Notes: generated by a model from the sequence alone, not told the origin. Counted from the stretch's first letter, positions 34,349 to 46,520 are shown. The stretch is 64,000 bases of DNA from Ascaphus truei (GCA_036426205.1 WSYH01001938.1:1-64000), one strand, 5' to 3'. A program made the numbers and translations.

Positions 34349-36112
34349 AAAAGGATTGCAATAGAAAGTAAGGTCAACCCTAAAAAGTTCTTTAAGTACC
34401 TTAATAACAAAAAAATGGGAAAAGAAAATATAGGACCCTTTCAGTGTGAGATGGGTAGGCAGATTATTGGAGATAAAGAAAAAGCAGAGGTATTAAACAA
34501 ATTCTTTGCCTCTGTGTTTACCAGGGAAGAATCAGGTTCAATAGTAGTGCCACAGGAGGAAGCCACAACCTCCATATTAATGACCGGTTGGTTAACTGAG
34601 GAAGAAGTTCATAAACGACTTGAAAAAATTAAAGTAAATAAGGCACCTGGCCCCGATGGCATACATCCAAGAGTTCTCAAGGAGTTAAGCTCAGTAATAG
34701 CAAAACCATTATATTTAATATTCAAGGACTCCATTTCCACAGGCTCAGTACCACAAGATTGGCGTAAAGCAGATGTGGTGCCTATATTTAAAAAGGGAGC
34801 TAGATCACACCCAGGGAATTACAGACCTGTAAGCCTGACTTCAATAGTAGGGAAACTACTTGAAGGTTTAATACGGGATAATATTCAGGAATACCTAATG
34901 GAAAACAAAATTATTAGTAATAGTCAGCATGGATTTATGAAGGATAGATCTTGTCAAACTAACCTTATTTGTTTCTTTGAGGAGGTAAGTAGGAATTTAG
35001 ACCAGGGTAATGCAGTTGATGTGGTCTACTTAGATTTTGCAAAGGCTTTTGATACGGTTTCACACAAGAGGTTGGTGTACAAAATAAAGAAAATTGGACT
35101 CAGTAATAATTTATGCACCTGGATTGAAAACTGGTTAAAGGACAGACAACAGAGGGTTGTCATAAATGGAACTTTTTCAGGTTGGGCTAAAGTCGTGAGT
35201 GGAGTACCTCAAGGATCGGTATTGGGACCCCTGCTTTTTAACTTGTTTATTAATGACCTTGAGGTTGGGATCGAGAGCAAAGTCTCCATCTTTGCTGATG
35301 ATACTAAATTGTGTAAGGTAATAGAATCAGAGCCGGATTAAATTTCTCTTCAGAAGGACTTGGAGAGACTGGAAACGTGGGCAGGTAAATGGCAAATGAG
35401 GTTTAATACAGATAAATGTAAGGTTATGCATTTGGGATGCAAGAATAAAAAGGCGACTTACAAATTAAATGGAGATATATTGGGGGAATCCTTGATGGAG
35501 AAGGATTTAGGAGTGCTTGTAGACAGCAGGCTTAGCAATAGTGCCCAATGTCATGCAGTAGCTGCAAAGGCAAACAAGATCTTATCTTGCATAAAACGGG
35601 CAATGGATGGAAGGGAAGTAGACATAATTATGCCCCTTTACAAAGCATTAGTAAGACCACACCTTGAATATGGAGTACAATTTTGGGCACCAATCCTAAG
35701 AAAAGACATTATGGAACTAGAGAGAGTGCAGAGAAGAGCCACCAAATTAATAAAGGGGATGGGCATTCTAACTTATGAGAAGAGGATAGCTATATTGGAT
35801 TTATTTACATTAGAAAAGAGGCGTCTAAGAGGGGATATGATAACTATATACAAATATATTCAGGGACAATACAAGGAGCTTTCAAAAGAACTATACATCC
35901 CACGGGCAGTACAAAGGACTCGGGGCCATCCCTTAAGGTTGGAGGAAAGGAAATTTCACCAGCAACAAAGGAAAGGGTTCTTTACAGTAAGGGCAGTTAA
36001 AATGTGGAATTGATTACCCATGGAGACTGTGATGGCATATACAATAGATTTGTTCAAAAAAAGGTTGGACATCTTTTTAGATGGGAAAGGTATACAGGGA
36101 TATACCAAATAA
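34349..36112 (+). pseudogene. CR1-type ORF2 reverse transcriptase
   Basis: Encodes the RT of a CR1-clade LINE. Landmarks in order: KVNPKKFFKYLNNKK upstream of the first Met (34,415); NKAPGPDGIHPRVLKEL; GNYRPVSLTSIVGKLLE; LDFAKAFDTVSHKRL (motif A Asp); SGVPQGSVLGPLLFNLFIND; FADDTKLC (motif C, both Asp present); KCKVMHLG; LYKALVRPHLEYGVQFWAP; and the tail LFKKRLDIFLDG. The N-terminal endonuclease is absent. Two in-frame stops break it: TAA at 35,339 just after motif C, and TGA at 36,011. Otherwise the frame is open, so decay is modest. Confidence 0.93.
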
Positions 36113-36333
36113 GTATACATGGGAAGGATGTTGATCCAGGGATTAATCCGATTGCCAATTCATGGAGTCAGGAAGGAATTAATTTTTCCCCTTAATGGGG
36201 TTTTTTGTTTACCTTACTCTGGATCAATAAGTAAGTATATATATAAAATAAAGTATCTGTTGTCTGAATTTAGCATAGGTTGAACTTGATGGACGTACGT
36301 CTTTTTTCAACCTCATCTACAATGTAAATGAAA
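34349..36333 (+). mobile_element. 5'-truncated CR1-type LINE with a 52-bp target duplication
   Basis: The 52 bp at 34,297-34,348 recur at 36,334-36,385 with one mismatch, bracketing the LINE. The 3' end (GGTTGAACTTGATGGACGTA then TTTTTTCAACCTCATCTAC) is the CR1-type tail. The insertion interrupts LTR C in the sense direction. Confidence 0.85.
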
Positions 36334-36458
36334 AAAGAGGCTGCCTTGACACTCCCTGGCAGAGAGAGTCTTGTAGACTTTTGAATGAGTATGATCATAC
36401 TGTGTAATAAACTACTTATTATCAAATGAACCCCGTTTGTCAATTTGGAACATTGACA

Positions 36459-37240
36459 GGACTTGTTCCTTGTAACCCCAGCGGCTCCTGTCTCTGAGGA
36501 GATCTACCCGCTCCTCGTCGTATCTTTTGCGTTTTGTTTGTCGAGGCCGGTACGCCCTAAAAAAAGTTGATGTAGCTAAATTAGTAGTAAGGTTAACATG
36601 TTGTCCACTTACTGAGTTTGTTCGTCTATTAGCCACTTGATCAGTCTCAGTCTCGCTATTGGATACTTCCCATTCAGTTGATGAATCTACAGTTCTACTG
36701 TTATCCCTTTGTATATTTATTTTCTTTATTTTGTATCGGAAGATTCTATCATCTTCAAAGTCACGTGTCTCTAAAGAACTTTCGTTGTTTCCTCTCCTTA
36801 ATGTCAGATTTTAACTTTTCAACGTTTGTTTTTAATTTCTTCTGTAGTTCAACAAATTCAGTATATTCCTGCCAAATGGCAATGTCAGACAATAAATTAT
36901 CGATCTCTTTGTTCACCATCAAGTTTTTTATTCTCATGTTCTATTAATGCTTTCATGAGGTCAGCTGAACACCTCAGGAGTATGGATTCCCATTTCTTGA
37001 GAGAACTTGCATCTGTGATCAGGTGTGATGGTGGGAGGTTGACTCTAAAACCTCTTGGTACTAGTTCAGATTGTAAATAATTTTCGAGGCTCGCAACCTC
37101 CCACCAAAGCCTGGTCTGTGAACAGTATGTTCGTGTAAGATCTGAGAAATATTTGTGAATGTCCCTTGTTTGTACTGAATTTACTGGTGTTGAAGTTTTA
37201 GAGAATACACTTAAAGCTTCATCTTTCCAAAGTCTGGTTT
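36459..37240 (-). pseudogene. Penelope-like element, N-terminal ORF remnant
   Basis: Minus-strand translation near 37,130-36,930 gives WWEVASLENYLQSELVPRGF, LITDASSLKKWESILLRCSA and DLMKALIEHENKKLDG, the N-terminal region preceding the RT in vertebrate Penelope-like elements. Downstream, after a frameshift near 36,920, is a Lys/Glu coiled region, then RTNSVSGQHVNL and an Arg-rich segment (RPRQTKRKRYDEERVD). The RT itself is missing because LTR C cuts it off at 36,458. It cannot be the 5' half of the RT remnant at 43,700-46,200, since it lies downstream of it on the same strand. Confidence 0.7.
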
Positions 37241-38240
37241 AGTTGCTAAAAAAAACAGTTGAATTTACCATAATAATATACAGTATACACTTTTAAGTTG
37301 GCCAAATGATCAAGAGTCTATTAGAGCAAAATACTGACAGAAAACGTGAATGTGATAGGTGGGAGCTGTTGATCAGAAAAGAACAACCTAGTGTTCCAAT
37401 ATTTGTGTGCAAAGAAAAGGATTGATGCAACGCTCACCTAGTATCTATAAAGATTTTAGCAACGGTGCATTGGGATAATCATAAAATATGGGTCCAGATT
37501 AAGGACACACCTGCTGTTGTATTCTTTTTATTTATGGTGCCTTTATCAATAACTTACTCCACGTGATTGAACCTGTGCAAGCATCTGTGTTGTGTAGAGA
37601 TCAACAAGGAAACAAGGTCCTCATTGGATATGGTGACCCCCACCAGAGTGATACATAGTATGATTGATTGATATTTATTCTCTAGGCTAGAGATACACCC
37701 ATCCAGAGAAAAGCATCACTAACCCGCTGTTACTTTGTTTGGTGCCCTGACAGCAGTTTAACTCTCACGGTGGAACCTGTGTCAGTGTTTGAGAAAGATT
37801 AAGGATGGGATTCAAATTGATCCCACAAGGTGTTTTACAGTACAGTTGGCACTTACCCGTAGGCAATAGGACACCAACACACAGGGAAGCTTCATCAGGG
37901 GTCGCTATTAACACTGGACCCCACTGGCGTTGTAGTTTGAGAAGTAAATCACATAAAATATGGAGTCTGGATGGTCTTGGGACATTTCTATCTAGACGAG
38001 GGGCGTCAATCCTATGTATGATCCTAAGATCTTTCTATTTTAAGAGACTTGTGTATTCCCTAAGAGGGGAAGACCTATAGACCCATATGAGGATTGTGTG
38101 TTTATTATGGACATTGTATTCATGACATTAATTGAACTTCCAGTAATACTATGCAATTAATCTAACTTTCGTTCTTGAATATGTTCTCTACTTAGAGGTT
38201 GAAATATTGTCACTAATTGTACCAGATATCTCCAATGTTT
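37241..38240 (-). other. Probable 5' region of the Penelope-like remnant; no gene
   Basis: Sits upstream of the N-terminal coding segment on the minus strand. Open frames are short and have no family signature. Confidence 0.35.
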
Positions 38241-38755
38241 ACTCATGCATTCAATATTTTATTACCTTCCTTACAGCTATCCACATAGCTTGTTTGCATT
38301 CTCCATTTTAATATCACGTGTTGTGAAAATGTTTTATCTTTCATTCTTACAGGGGCGGACAAACATATTAAAACTAAACAGCCAGACAAAAATTTTAGGA
38401 GCCAGAACATAGTAGTAATAAACAATGGGGGTGGGTGGTGACTGTAACAGCACACCTGTCCCTCTCCTTCAGAGGCTGTGTCAGTGGGGCCTATGCACTA
38501 AAGGTTAAAAAAAAAAAAATCGCCGGGCCAACGAGCGTTGCTATGACGGTATTCAGAAAGCCTTCATTACCTGTCATTGCAAAATTCACAAAATGGGCGA
38601 TTAGCCGGTGATCTGATGAATGATCCCCTGAAAAGGCCTTATCTGGCGAGTTGTATCTGCTGCAGAGAGAGCTGCTCTGAGAGAGCTGTCTCTCCCTGTG
38701 CAAATATCGCCCGAAATGTATGTGTATAAATTTAAATTTTGTTAATAGTTTAGAT
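38241..38755. other. Repeat-like DNA, no gene seen
   Basis: Includes a CAGGGGCGGAC motif near 38,351 that resembles a hAT end, an A13 run (about 38,506-38,519) followed by a GC-rich ATCGCC ... GGCGAT-bearing stretch. Not assigned. Confidence 0.3.
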
Positions 38756-39100
38756 AAGCAGGGGGTCTCCTGAGCTGAACCGCATTGGTTTCAGCCTCCG
38801 GGACCCCTACTTCCCGAGATACAGGCCCCGTTATGGGATGACGGTATCTCCTATGCATTTTATTCCCATGGTCACGTGACGCGGACATTTAAGTGCATAG
38901 GAGATACCGGCACCCCATAATGGGGCCTGTATCTTGGGAAGTAGGGGGTCACTGAGGCTATCCGCTATAGTAATGAAATTTACTGTAAATGCATTTTTAT
39001 TGCACAGGATTCATGCTAGGGGTCTCTGGTGCTAATATTAATGGATATCAGCTCCAGAGATTCCCGGCATCAATCCTATGCAGGAAAAATGCATTTTTCC
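38756..39100. repeat. Two foldback modules, dispersed relatives of array modules B and D
   Basis: First (38,756-38,960): CTACTTCCCGAGATACAGGCC mirrored by GGCCTGTATCTTGGGAAGTAG, with GGTCACGTGAC at the apex. Second (38,985-39,095): AATGCATTTTTATTGCACAGG mirrored by the CTATGCAGGAAAAATGCATTTT arm. They show that this foldback family is dispersed outside the array. Confidence 0.7.
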
Positions 39101-39422
39101 TGATCACCCTGGCAGTGGGCACCATTGGGTTAATCCCTTCTCACTCTAGGTAGGACAGGAAATAGACTTTTGCAGGTAGGCCATATAAGGCCCCTCCCTC
39201 TACCTGCACATTAGTCTTTTTCCTGTCCTCACAGCTAGGAGTAGGATTTTTTATTTTCTTCTCTCTTACATGTCCTGATGTGATTTGCGCACCTGTTTCT
39301 CCTTCGTTTGCTGATTGAATTTGGTTTGAATTCTACGTCAGGAGCTGCACTCATTAAGGATAGTATATCATCTGTGTTACCTTTGATTTGTTGTGATATT
39401 AATTGCGCTTGATTTTTCCTTG
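39101..39422. other. Unassigned stretch before LTR A copy 2
   Basis: A TTTTTCCTGTCCTCACAGCTAGG segment suggests another repeat end. On the minus strand 39,235-39,420 is open for about 60 codons, Lys/Asn-rich, family unknown. Confidence 0.25.
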
Positions 39423-40614
39423 CCATGCATTCCAATGGCAGATCTGGCGGTTTTGGGCCTGTTTCCAGCAAAGACCAGCAGGTGGCATCCGAGAGGAGGG
39501 GCAGCGGTTTCCCATTGTAAGTCAATGGGGCCATTGACTTCAATGGGAATTCCTCGACGCCGACCTCCTCACTGAGTTCAAGTTCACCTACATTTGGCGT
39601 GGGAACCTTAGGTTCTAGGGCACCTAGAAATAAAATTATTTTTGCCCCTAGCTCCTAGGCCTCCCCACACACGACCACCACCGGGTCCGAGAATGAGGGA
39701 CCCCTGTAAAGTGTCGAGCTCAGCAAGAGGGTCGCGCCATTGACTCTAATGGCGGAGCGGATGTCCCATTGAATCTAATGGCGGCACTCGCCCATGCATT
39801 TCCTATGGTGGCACCAGCGATTGATTCCAATGGGAGAAAGCCGCGTGGCGGTAAAACGGCTAAGTTCAAAACTGTGAAATATGTAGGTCCATATCTCCGG
39901 TTCTGTGAGGACCAGAGGGCTGGGATTTGGGTCACATGTAGTCACTGCTCCGGCATGACTGCATGGCCAGTTCCAGCCCTCTCCAAACAACCAGACGGAT
40001 CAGGATGGGAGACAAATGGTCGATCATAAACTCCTGATCAAAGACTCCCCCACCCTGCTTGTGTATGCAAACACAGGAATGCAGGACATGGGTACTTGAT
40101 ATTAAGTGTTGTACTTCACACCTTAAATAAAGGTATCCTGGCCAAGCTAGACTTTAAGACGCCAGGCTTGTGGGAGGGGGGCTGAGGAACTAAGCCCCCT
40201 GATTAGAATAATATTCACCCAGTGGGCGGGTGTTAAGGTGCCCCTCAGGTGAGGTGGCAAGGAGAGATTGGGTGCAGGAAATTGTTCTCCAATGGCCTGC
40301 ACTCAATAATAAGGTATAGACTGGAGATTGCATATAAACCAGTGTCCAGCCTATACTCAGTGTTGTTCGTGTTTTCGTGACTTCAAGTTTACCAACTATT
40401 TAATGCCTGATGAATTGCTAATCCTGTTTCCTGATTACTTCATCATCCCCATTCCAACCCTAAGTAAGTGTATATTTTGCCTGTTATTTTTATATCTTGT
40501 GTGTTCACCTTATTTAAGGAATAAACTCTAATTTATCATATCTAAGTCGTGTTCAATTCAACACAGAGATATTTTGGTGTGTATTATTATAACCTATCAC
40601 AAGTTCTCGTGACA
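39423..40614 (+). mobile_element. LTR A, 5' copy, rearranged
   Basis: Matches the solo LTR from CATGCATTCCAATGGCAGAT to the CGTGACA end. Compared with the solo LTR it lacks the first 320 bp, has about 170 bp of extra sequence at 39,545-39,715, and a deletion of about 480 bp at about 39,998 that removes the ATGGCGG repeats. AATAAA lies at about 40,521. A primer site follows, so this is the 5' LTR of an element. Confidence 0.8.
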
Positions 40615-40629
40615 GGCTTATAGTTAAAC

Positions 40630-40648
40630 TGGTGGCAGCGGCGGGATT
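40630..40648 (+). promoter_or_regulatory. Primer-binding site, tRNA-Leu type
   Basis: TGGTGGCAGCGGCGGGATT begins 16 bp after the LTR end. It complements the 3' end of vertebrate tRNA-Leu (AAG/UAG type, ending CGCTGCCACCA) with one likely mismatch. It would prime minus-strand DNA synthesis. Confidence 0.7.
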
Positions 40649-40768
40649 GAATTGAACCTGTATTACAGTTTACTGCGGGACTCTGTAATACAGTGGGAAC
40701 TCGGGTGAATTGCGAGTTCCTAAGGCTAAAGATATTGGACACACAGTGTACAACATATAACGCAAGAT

Positions 40769-42011
40769 ATGGCGCCACCTCACTGTTCCCTTACTTGTGA
40801 GAAGCATTGCATCCAGAACCAAAGTGCCGGCCATCCATGTGACTGGAACCGGGCACCGAGACCGGAGGAGTGCATCAAGTCGGAGCGGGAACCTGCAGCC
40901 GGTAAAGCTGAGAGAGAGGCAGCGATCGGTGAGCACGAAACCCGGCAGGCTGAGGAAAGATCCACAGCTGCAGCTGCTGTAACCACCAAACCGCCCGGAG
41001 AGCAGGGAATGGACCCAGCTCCGGGACGGCATAGACTTGTGGAGGGAGCGGGTGATCGCGGAGACCCTGGGAGTCTTGCAGCAGAAGAGGTATCGGCCGT
41101 TGCGGTGGCCAGTCCATTTTCCCTGGAAGAGCTATCACTGATTTCTGCGTGGGGAGGGATGTGGTCCCCGGCGGAGCGGAACGAGCTCAAGAAGCTGGCG
41201 ATGTCCTGACCCGCTTACCCCCTCCCTGAGCCCAGCGCTCAAGCAACTCCGCTCTTGACTCCGCAGCCTCTTGCGGGAGGTAGTCCACCGGCGGCAGAGA
41301 AGCTCCAGAAAGAGCCCGGCGCTCAAGCAAATTCGCCTTGGACTCAGCAGCCTCTTGTGGGGGGGTAGCCCACTGGCGGCGGAGGAGCTCCGGCAGAAGC
41401 GGCGGTGTTACCACTGCAACAAAGCGGGCCACATCAAAGCCCAATGCCCGGACCGTGCGTGGTCGGGCGAAGAAGCCCCTCATGGCCAGAGCTCACGAGC
41501 TGCGGAAAAGATGACCCATTTAGCAGCATCCTCTGATGGCTCCCACCCAGCCAGGCTGACAACCCTTCGCGGGACTTCTCCTGGAGAACCTGGCTGGGCT
41601 GCATCGGCAACAGCGGCGGAGAGCGGCGGCCATCCATCTGATCCCAGCGGAGAACAGCAGAGCAGCGGCCGGAGCACATCTTTTCCGGTCATCAGCAGCG
41701 GAGCTCGGCAAGCGGTCGGCTTGCTACAACAAGATGCTGTAATACCTCTGGCCCGACCTGATATGGTCCGGCCAGTGGAAGTGCTCCCAGGACGCGGGCT
41801 GCAGGCGGCGGCGGAGGAGAAGCCGCAATTCCGGCATACTGCCGGAGTCAATTTTATTTGGGGGAAGGTTTGGGGTGTGCGGGAGGTGGGTGTTTTACAT
41901 TGTTTGGAGGAGTCAACGATCTTCAGCGATGACCGGAGCCCCATGATCTACGCCGGCGACCCTGTGCCGAAGCCGGGAGCTGTTGCGGCAGTTGCTCCCT
42001 GGCCAAAATGA
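40769..42011 (+). pseudogene. gag-like region of the LTR A element
   Basis: Two open frames (40,769-41,209 and 41,271-42,011) in different frames. The first is Ala/Glu-rich and ends LISAWGGMWSPAERNELKKL. The second has a nucleic-acid-binding zinc knuckle CYHCNKAGHIKAQC (41,406-41,446, CX2CX4HX4C), typical of retroelement nucleocapsid. A tandem duplication of about 78 bp (CTCAAGCAA...CTCNGCAGCCTCTTG) at 41,230-41,395 shifts the frame between them. No protease or polymerase of this element follows; a different gypsy element begins near 42,010. Confidence 0.65.
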
Positions 42012-43528
42012 AGCCGGCGGCGGCCACTCCAGTTGGTGGAGTTTTTTGAACCAATGCTTTACCCAATTCGAGTTAATGCCCTCTCGATTGATCTTTTCAA
42101 GGTTGGGTTTATCATTTCGCACTTGCCTTGGCCTCACCCATCTGGGAACGGAGATTGGACCTCACCAATGATATTGTACGTTTCACCCGGGAATTCCGCA
42201 GGGTGTTAGACATGCCTGGATGCAAGGTAATGGCTGCTTCTTCCTTGTTGCATATCTCCCAGGGTAATCACCCCATCGCCCGATATGCTCTCTAGTTCCA
42301 CACTATTGCTGCCGAGACCGGATGGAACAACGAGGCACTGACAGCCGCTTTCTAGCAAGGCCTTTCTGAGTCCCTGATGGATGAGCTCACCGAGCAAGAG
42401 CATTCCACTGACCTCGAGGAACTCATCGCCCTATGCATCTGGGTTGATCAGCGATTGCAGCAGAGAAGAGCAGAAAGAAGTTGGCGTTGGCAAGGTAGTC
42501 CAAGATCCCAGAGTTTCTACACAGGTATGGCTGATCCGCTCTTCCCAGATTTTGAGGAACCCATGCAAATCAACGGCAACAAGCTGTCCCCCGGCGAGAA
42601 ACAGCGCCAACGTAGTGTCTGACTCTGCCTGTACTGTGGCAATGCAGGACACCAGGCACTCAATTGCCCACACAAGTCGGGGAATGGTACATCCTAGTGA
42701 GAGCCAGGAGACACACTGGAAACAATACCCACTTCTCCTACAAAAAAAAATTGCCAGCTAGGATTTTAGTCTCTGTCACATTAACTGACGAGGCGAGAAT
42801 TTCCCACACTACTGCACTGGCCTTTCTGGATTCTGGGTAGGGGGCAACTTCATCGATCAGGAGTTCGCTGAGAGAAACAATGTTCACCTCATACAGAAGA
42901 AGCACTCTGTGGGTCTGGAGGCCATTGACGGTCAACCTCTGTAACCAGCATTTATCTCACTACAAACTCTACCCTTTCAATTACGCACAGGTGAGGAACA
43001 TACGGAGAGAATCCAGTTGGACGCCGTCCATAGCCCCTCAGTTGACATGATTCTTGGTCTTCTGTGGCTCCAGTTACACATCACACATATAGACTGGACT
43101 GATGCAGAACTTTTTCCATGGAGCCCTCATTGCTTCAACAACTGTGCCATCACCGCCCAAAAATTATGTGGGGTTACTGTACCAGGAGAAGAGAGAATAC
43201 ACTTACCTGAGGTCTACGCTGAATTCCGAAACATCTTTGATAAGATATTAGGGTCTACCACCTGATTGTCCATTCAATTGCAACATCAATCTGCTGCCCA
43301 GCTCAGTGCTCCCCAGGGGATGCTCCTATCCGCTCTCCCTTCCGGAAACCAACACCATGAAAGAGTAAATTCAGGAGAATCTACAAAAGGGGTTCATTCA
43401 GAAATCCTCACCCCCCATGGGAGCAGGGTTCCTTTTTGTAAAGAAGAAAGATGGATCCCTTAGACCTTGCATTGAATATCGGGGCCTCAACAAGATCACC
43501 ATCAGGAACAGATACTCCCTGTCACGAT
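42012..43528 (+). pseudogene. Ty3/gypsy gag-protease-RT remnant (element B)
   Basis: Pieces in three frames follow the gypsy order: matrix/capsid (WSFLNQCFTQFELMPSRLIF, FTREFRRVLDMPG, IAAETGWNNEAL, LMDELTEQEH), a second zinc knuckle CLYCGNAGHQALNC (42,626-42,667), the protease FLDSG motif (about 42,823, catalytic Asp present) with NFIDQEF, a stretch around VDMILGLLWLQLH, and the start of RT ([20 protein letters not shown]). It stops at about 43,528, before the RT catalytic motifs. Many stops and frameshifts: dead. Confidence 0.85.
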
Positions 43529-43695
43529 GGACTGACCTTATCAATAATTTTATATTTTAGGGATCTCGATTGAGCACACAAGTTGAGCAAAATAAACTGA
43601 CATTTATTTCCTTAATAGACAGACACACGACAACCTTAGAATATACTTAACAAAACACTTACTGAGGGAGAGAAAGGGATCAAATGCTACAATAG
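43529..43695. mobile_element. LTR-like fragment
   Basis: TGTCACGATGGACTGACC resembles the start of the insertion at 26,421. AATAAACTGACATTTATTTCC follows. It marks the junction between gypsy B and the Penelope-like remnant. Confidence 0.35.
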
Positions 43696-43699
43696 ATAT

Positions 43700-46200
43700 T
43701 CATCTCAAAAAAGCAACTAAATCAAATTCATATTGAGTCCATAAGGATTTCCTTCCAGAAATTTGGTTTAATCTGTCTCCTCCCCTCCAGCAGATCTTAG
43801 GACATTCAATGGCATGACATTTTAGCCCTTCAGAGCTCTGTGCATGTGCCATTTTAAAATGATGTGAAACATTATGAGTAATGAGTCCCCTTTTTATGTT
43901 GTACAGTATATGTGTTTGCCTAATCTTCTTTGGAGTATCCTGCTCATGCGACCAACATATTGCAGGCCGCACGGGCACTCAAAGCAAATATACAACATAT
44001 TGACTATGGCATTTAATAAGCGATTCAATTTTATATTCTTTATCAGTAATATTTAATCTAATTTTTTAAATTTTCACACTGTATTTGCATGCTATGCACT
44101 TGAACATGGATACTATCCTTTGATACTATCATTTACTTGATTGTTCAGATTACTGAAAGGGCAGCTTGGAGACAATTTAGTTTTTAAGTTGTTTGCTTTC
44201 CTAAAGTAGATTTCTGTTTGTTCTTTCAGATAATTCCATGGGAGCTCATCTTGTCTCAGCAAACCCCCAATATTTACTAAAGATCCCTATAATTTTTGGT
44301 GCCATTGAATTATATTGTGTCACAAAATCAACTGTACCTTCTTGTTTTTATTTTTCATATCTTAATGTTTGTATGTCAAAAGTTTTGATCTTGTCATTTC
44401 ACTCACAGTTTCAACAGCTTTATCAAGCAATTTCTGATTACAATCTCTGTCAATAAACTTTTGTTTTAAAGCTTCAGCCTGTTTTTTAAATACCATTTCA
44501 CTCGAACAGTTTCATTTTAGCCTCACCAGCTGACCCCTTGGAATATTCTTTATCCAATTTGGGTTGTGATGACTGCTGGCGAGGAGATAGTTGTTCGCTT
44601 GAACAGATTTATAATATGTTTTCGTTTCTATGGTATTAGACTCAATATATATTTGAAGATTTAAAATTTTATGCTTTCTTTGATTTGCTTGAATGTGAAA
44701 TGAAGATTCCTATCATTGCTGTTTTAAACAACTCTAGTTCATCGAAATATCCCTTCCAGATGAATATTACGTAATCTATTTAGTGCCGCAAGAGCACCAG
44801 ATTCGCCCCATATGGGTATCGTCCTCCTGTATGCCCATAAACAGACTGGGAGCGAATCTGGTCCCATGGCGGTACCACATATCTGTAAATAGAATTGTTT
44901 ATCAAACATAAAAAATTATGATTCAAGATTAATTTAATTCCTTCCAACACAAATTTAATCAATGATGTAGATGTTGTGTTGCTATGTTCGAGAACTCTGG
45001 CTATGGCTTCACAGCCCAACTGATGTGAAATTATTGTATACAGGGATGTAACATCTCCTGTCACAAAAATGTATGTTGATTGCCATTGAATGTCCTCCAG
45101 TAACTGCAGAATATGTGTGGTATCCCTAAGGTGGGAACGTAATCTCACCACGTATTGTTGAAGGTGGTGGTCTATAAATTGAGACAGAGGGGAGGAGAGG
45201 GAACCAATGCCCGATATAATAGGGCACCCGGGCGGTCTTTGTAAGTCCTTATGGATCTTAGGGATCATGTAAAAAATTGGGATCCTTGGATGAGAACATA
45301 AAAGAAAGTTATATTCATTTTCATTAATGATCTTATTATCCAGACCTGTCTTCAATATAGTTAACAATTCAGCTTGATATTCTGGTAGGGGTTTTATGTT
45401 CAATGGACGGTAGGTGTCTTTGTCTCCCAGGATATGCCCTGCCTCCTCTAGGTAGTAAGTCGCATCCATTACAACTCTACCCCCCCTTTATCAGCTGTTT
45501 TAAAAACAATTTGGTCATTATTCTCAAGGTCCCTTATTGCTTTGATCTCTTCTTTATTAAGATTGCTTTTTTGGGGTCTATCGATTACATTAATTTTCTC
45601 TAGATCGGCCAAAACAATTTCAGCAAACATTTCTTCTAAATTGTCCCTTGCAAATCTCGGATAAAAGATTGAAGAGGGTTTACATTTAGTAAAATGACTA
45701 TCCGTCATACTGTTATTACTTTCTAATGCACTTTGGTTTGTATTTTTTGCAAAAAATCTTTTTAATGTCAGTTTCCTTATGAATTTTTGGACATCTATAT
45801 AGATGCTGAAGTTGTTAAGGCCACAGACAGGGGCAAATGAAAGTCCCTTGCCCAATATTTGTTTTTCATTATCAGTCAAAGTATGTTTGCTGATATTGAA
45901 AATATTGTTTTGATGTTTAAGTGTTCTAGCCTTTTTTATTTGTGTGTTTTTCTGATAAGTTTTTTCCTTTCCTCCTCTTGTGCACCTTTTTTGTTTATTC
46001 TTTTCTTTGTATTTGATGAATCTATCTTCCTGTCTGATTCTCCTCTCTGAAACTCCTGGTCCCTTTCCCTTTTCCAATCTAAAAAAGAGAACGTAGGTCT
46101 CTTTTCTACTTTGGAATCCTGTTTTTTCTGTCTTTAATGTCAATTGTCTGTTTACCACCAATAGTACTTCTAGACACTTCAATACTGAGATGTTATTTAT
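43700..46200 (-). pseudogene. Penelope-like element: RT plus GIY-YIG endonuclease remnant
   Basis: Penelope-like elements copy themselves with a telomerase-related RT and a GIY-YIG nuclease. On the minus strand: a basic N-terminal segment (46,080-45,940), ILGKGLSFAPVCGLNNFSIY, DQIVFKTADKGG (45,490), RIPIFYMIPKIHKDL, SGIGSLSSPLSQFIDHHLQQ, VTGDVTSLYTIISHQLG (motif A), then after a frameshift near 44,880 GTAMGTRFAPSLF, and DYVIFIWKGYFDELELF (about 44,750), where the usual Asp-Asp pair reads Asp-Tyr. The C-terminal nuclease reads FECPCGLQYVGRMSRIL (about 43,980), later GGDRLNQISGRKSLWT, ending at 43,700. About 2.5 kb; stops and frameshifts throughout. Confidence 0.92.
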
Positions 46201-46471
46201 TAGGGAGTATAGTCTCCAGATAATCCTCGGATTTGTCGTCAACCAGAAACTGACGTGAAAGGGCATCGGCCTTAACATTCTTTGAACCTTGTAAAAAAAT
46301 TATGCAACTAATTTTTACAGATTTATTATAAATGATTCTTTCTGGTAATGTACAGGTTATTAAGAATTTATATTAGTGTTAGGTACCTTTGAGATGTAGT
46401 CTGCCGTGTAGGTGCTCAAGAGTTTACAAAACTTTGGCCAAAGAGTTAACTAAAAGACCATTTTATTCAAA

Positions 46472-46520
<49 letters not shown>

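Larger units (their letters stand above)
34203..36458 (+). mobile_element. LTR family C fragment split by a CR1
   Basis: 34,203-34,348 and 36,334-36,458 together match the 3' part of the LTR at 57,205-57,674: CTGTAAAATGATTGGTTTAA, ATGTATAAA TATA box, GGCAGAGAG, TATGATCATACT, AATAAACTACT, ending ...GACA. The upstream half is missing. Confidence 0.75.

Noticed and set aside
36412..38240. 5' half of the same Penelope-like element as 43,700-46,200
   Set aside because: It lies downstream, not upstream, of that RT on the shared minus strand, so it must be a separate copy.
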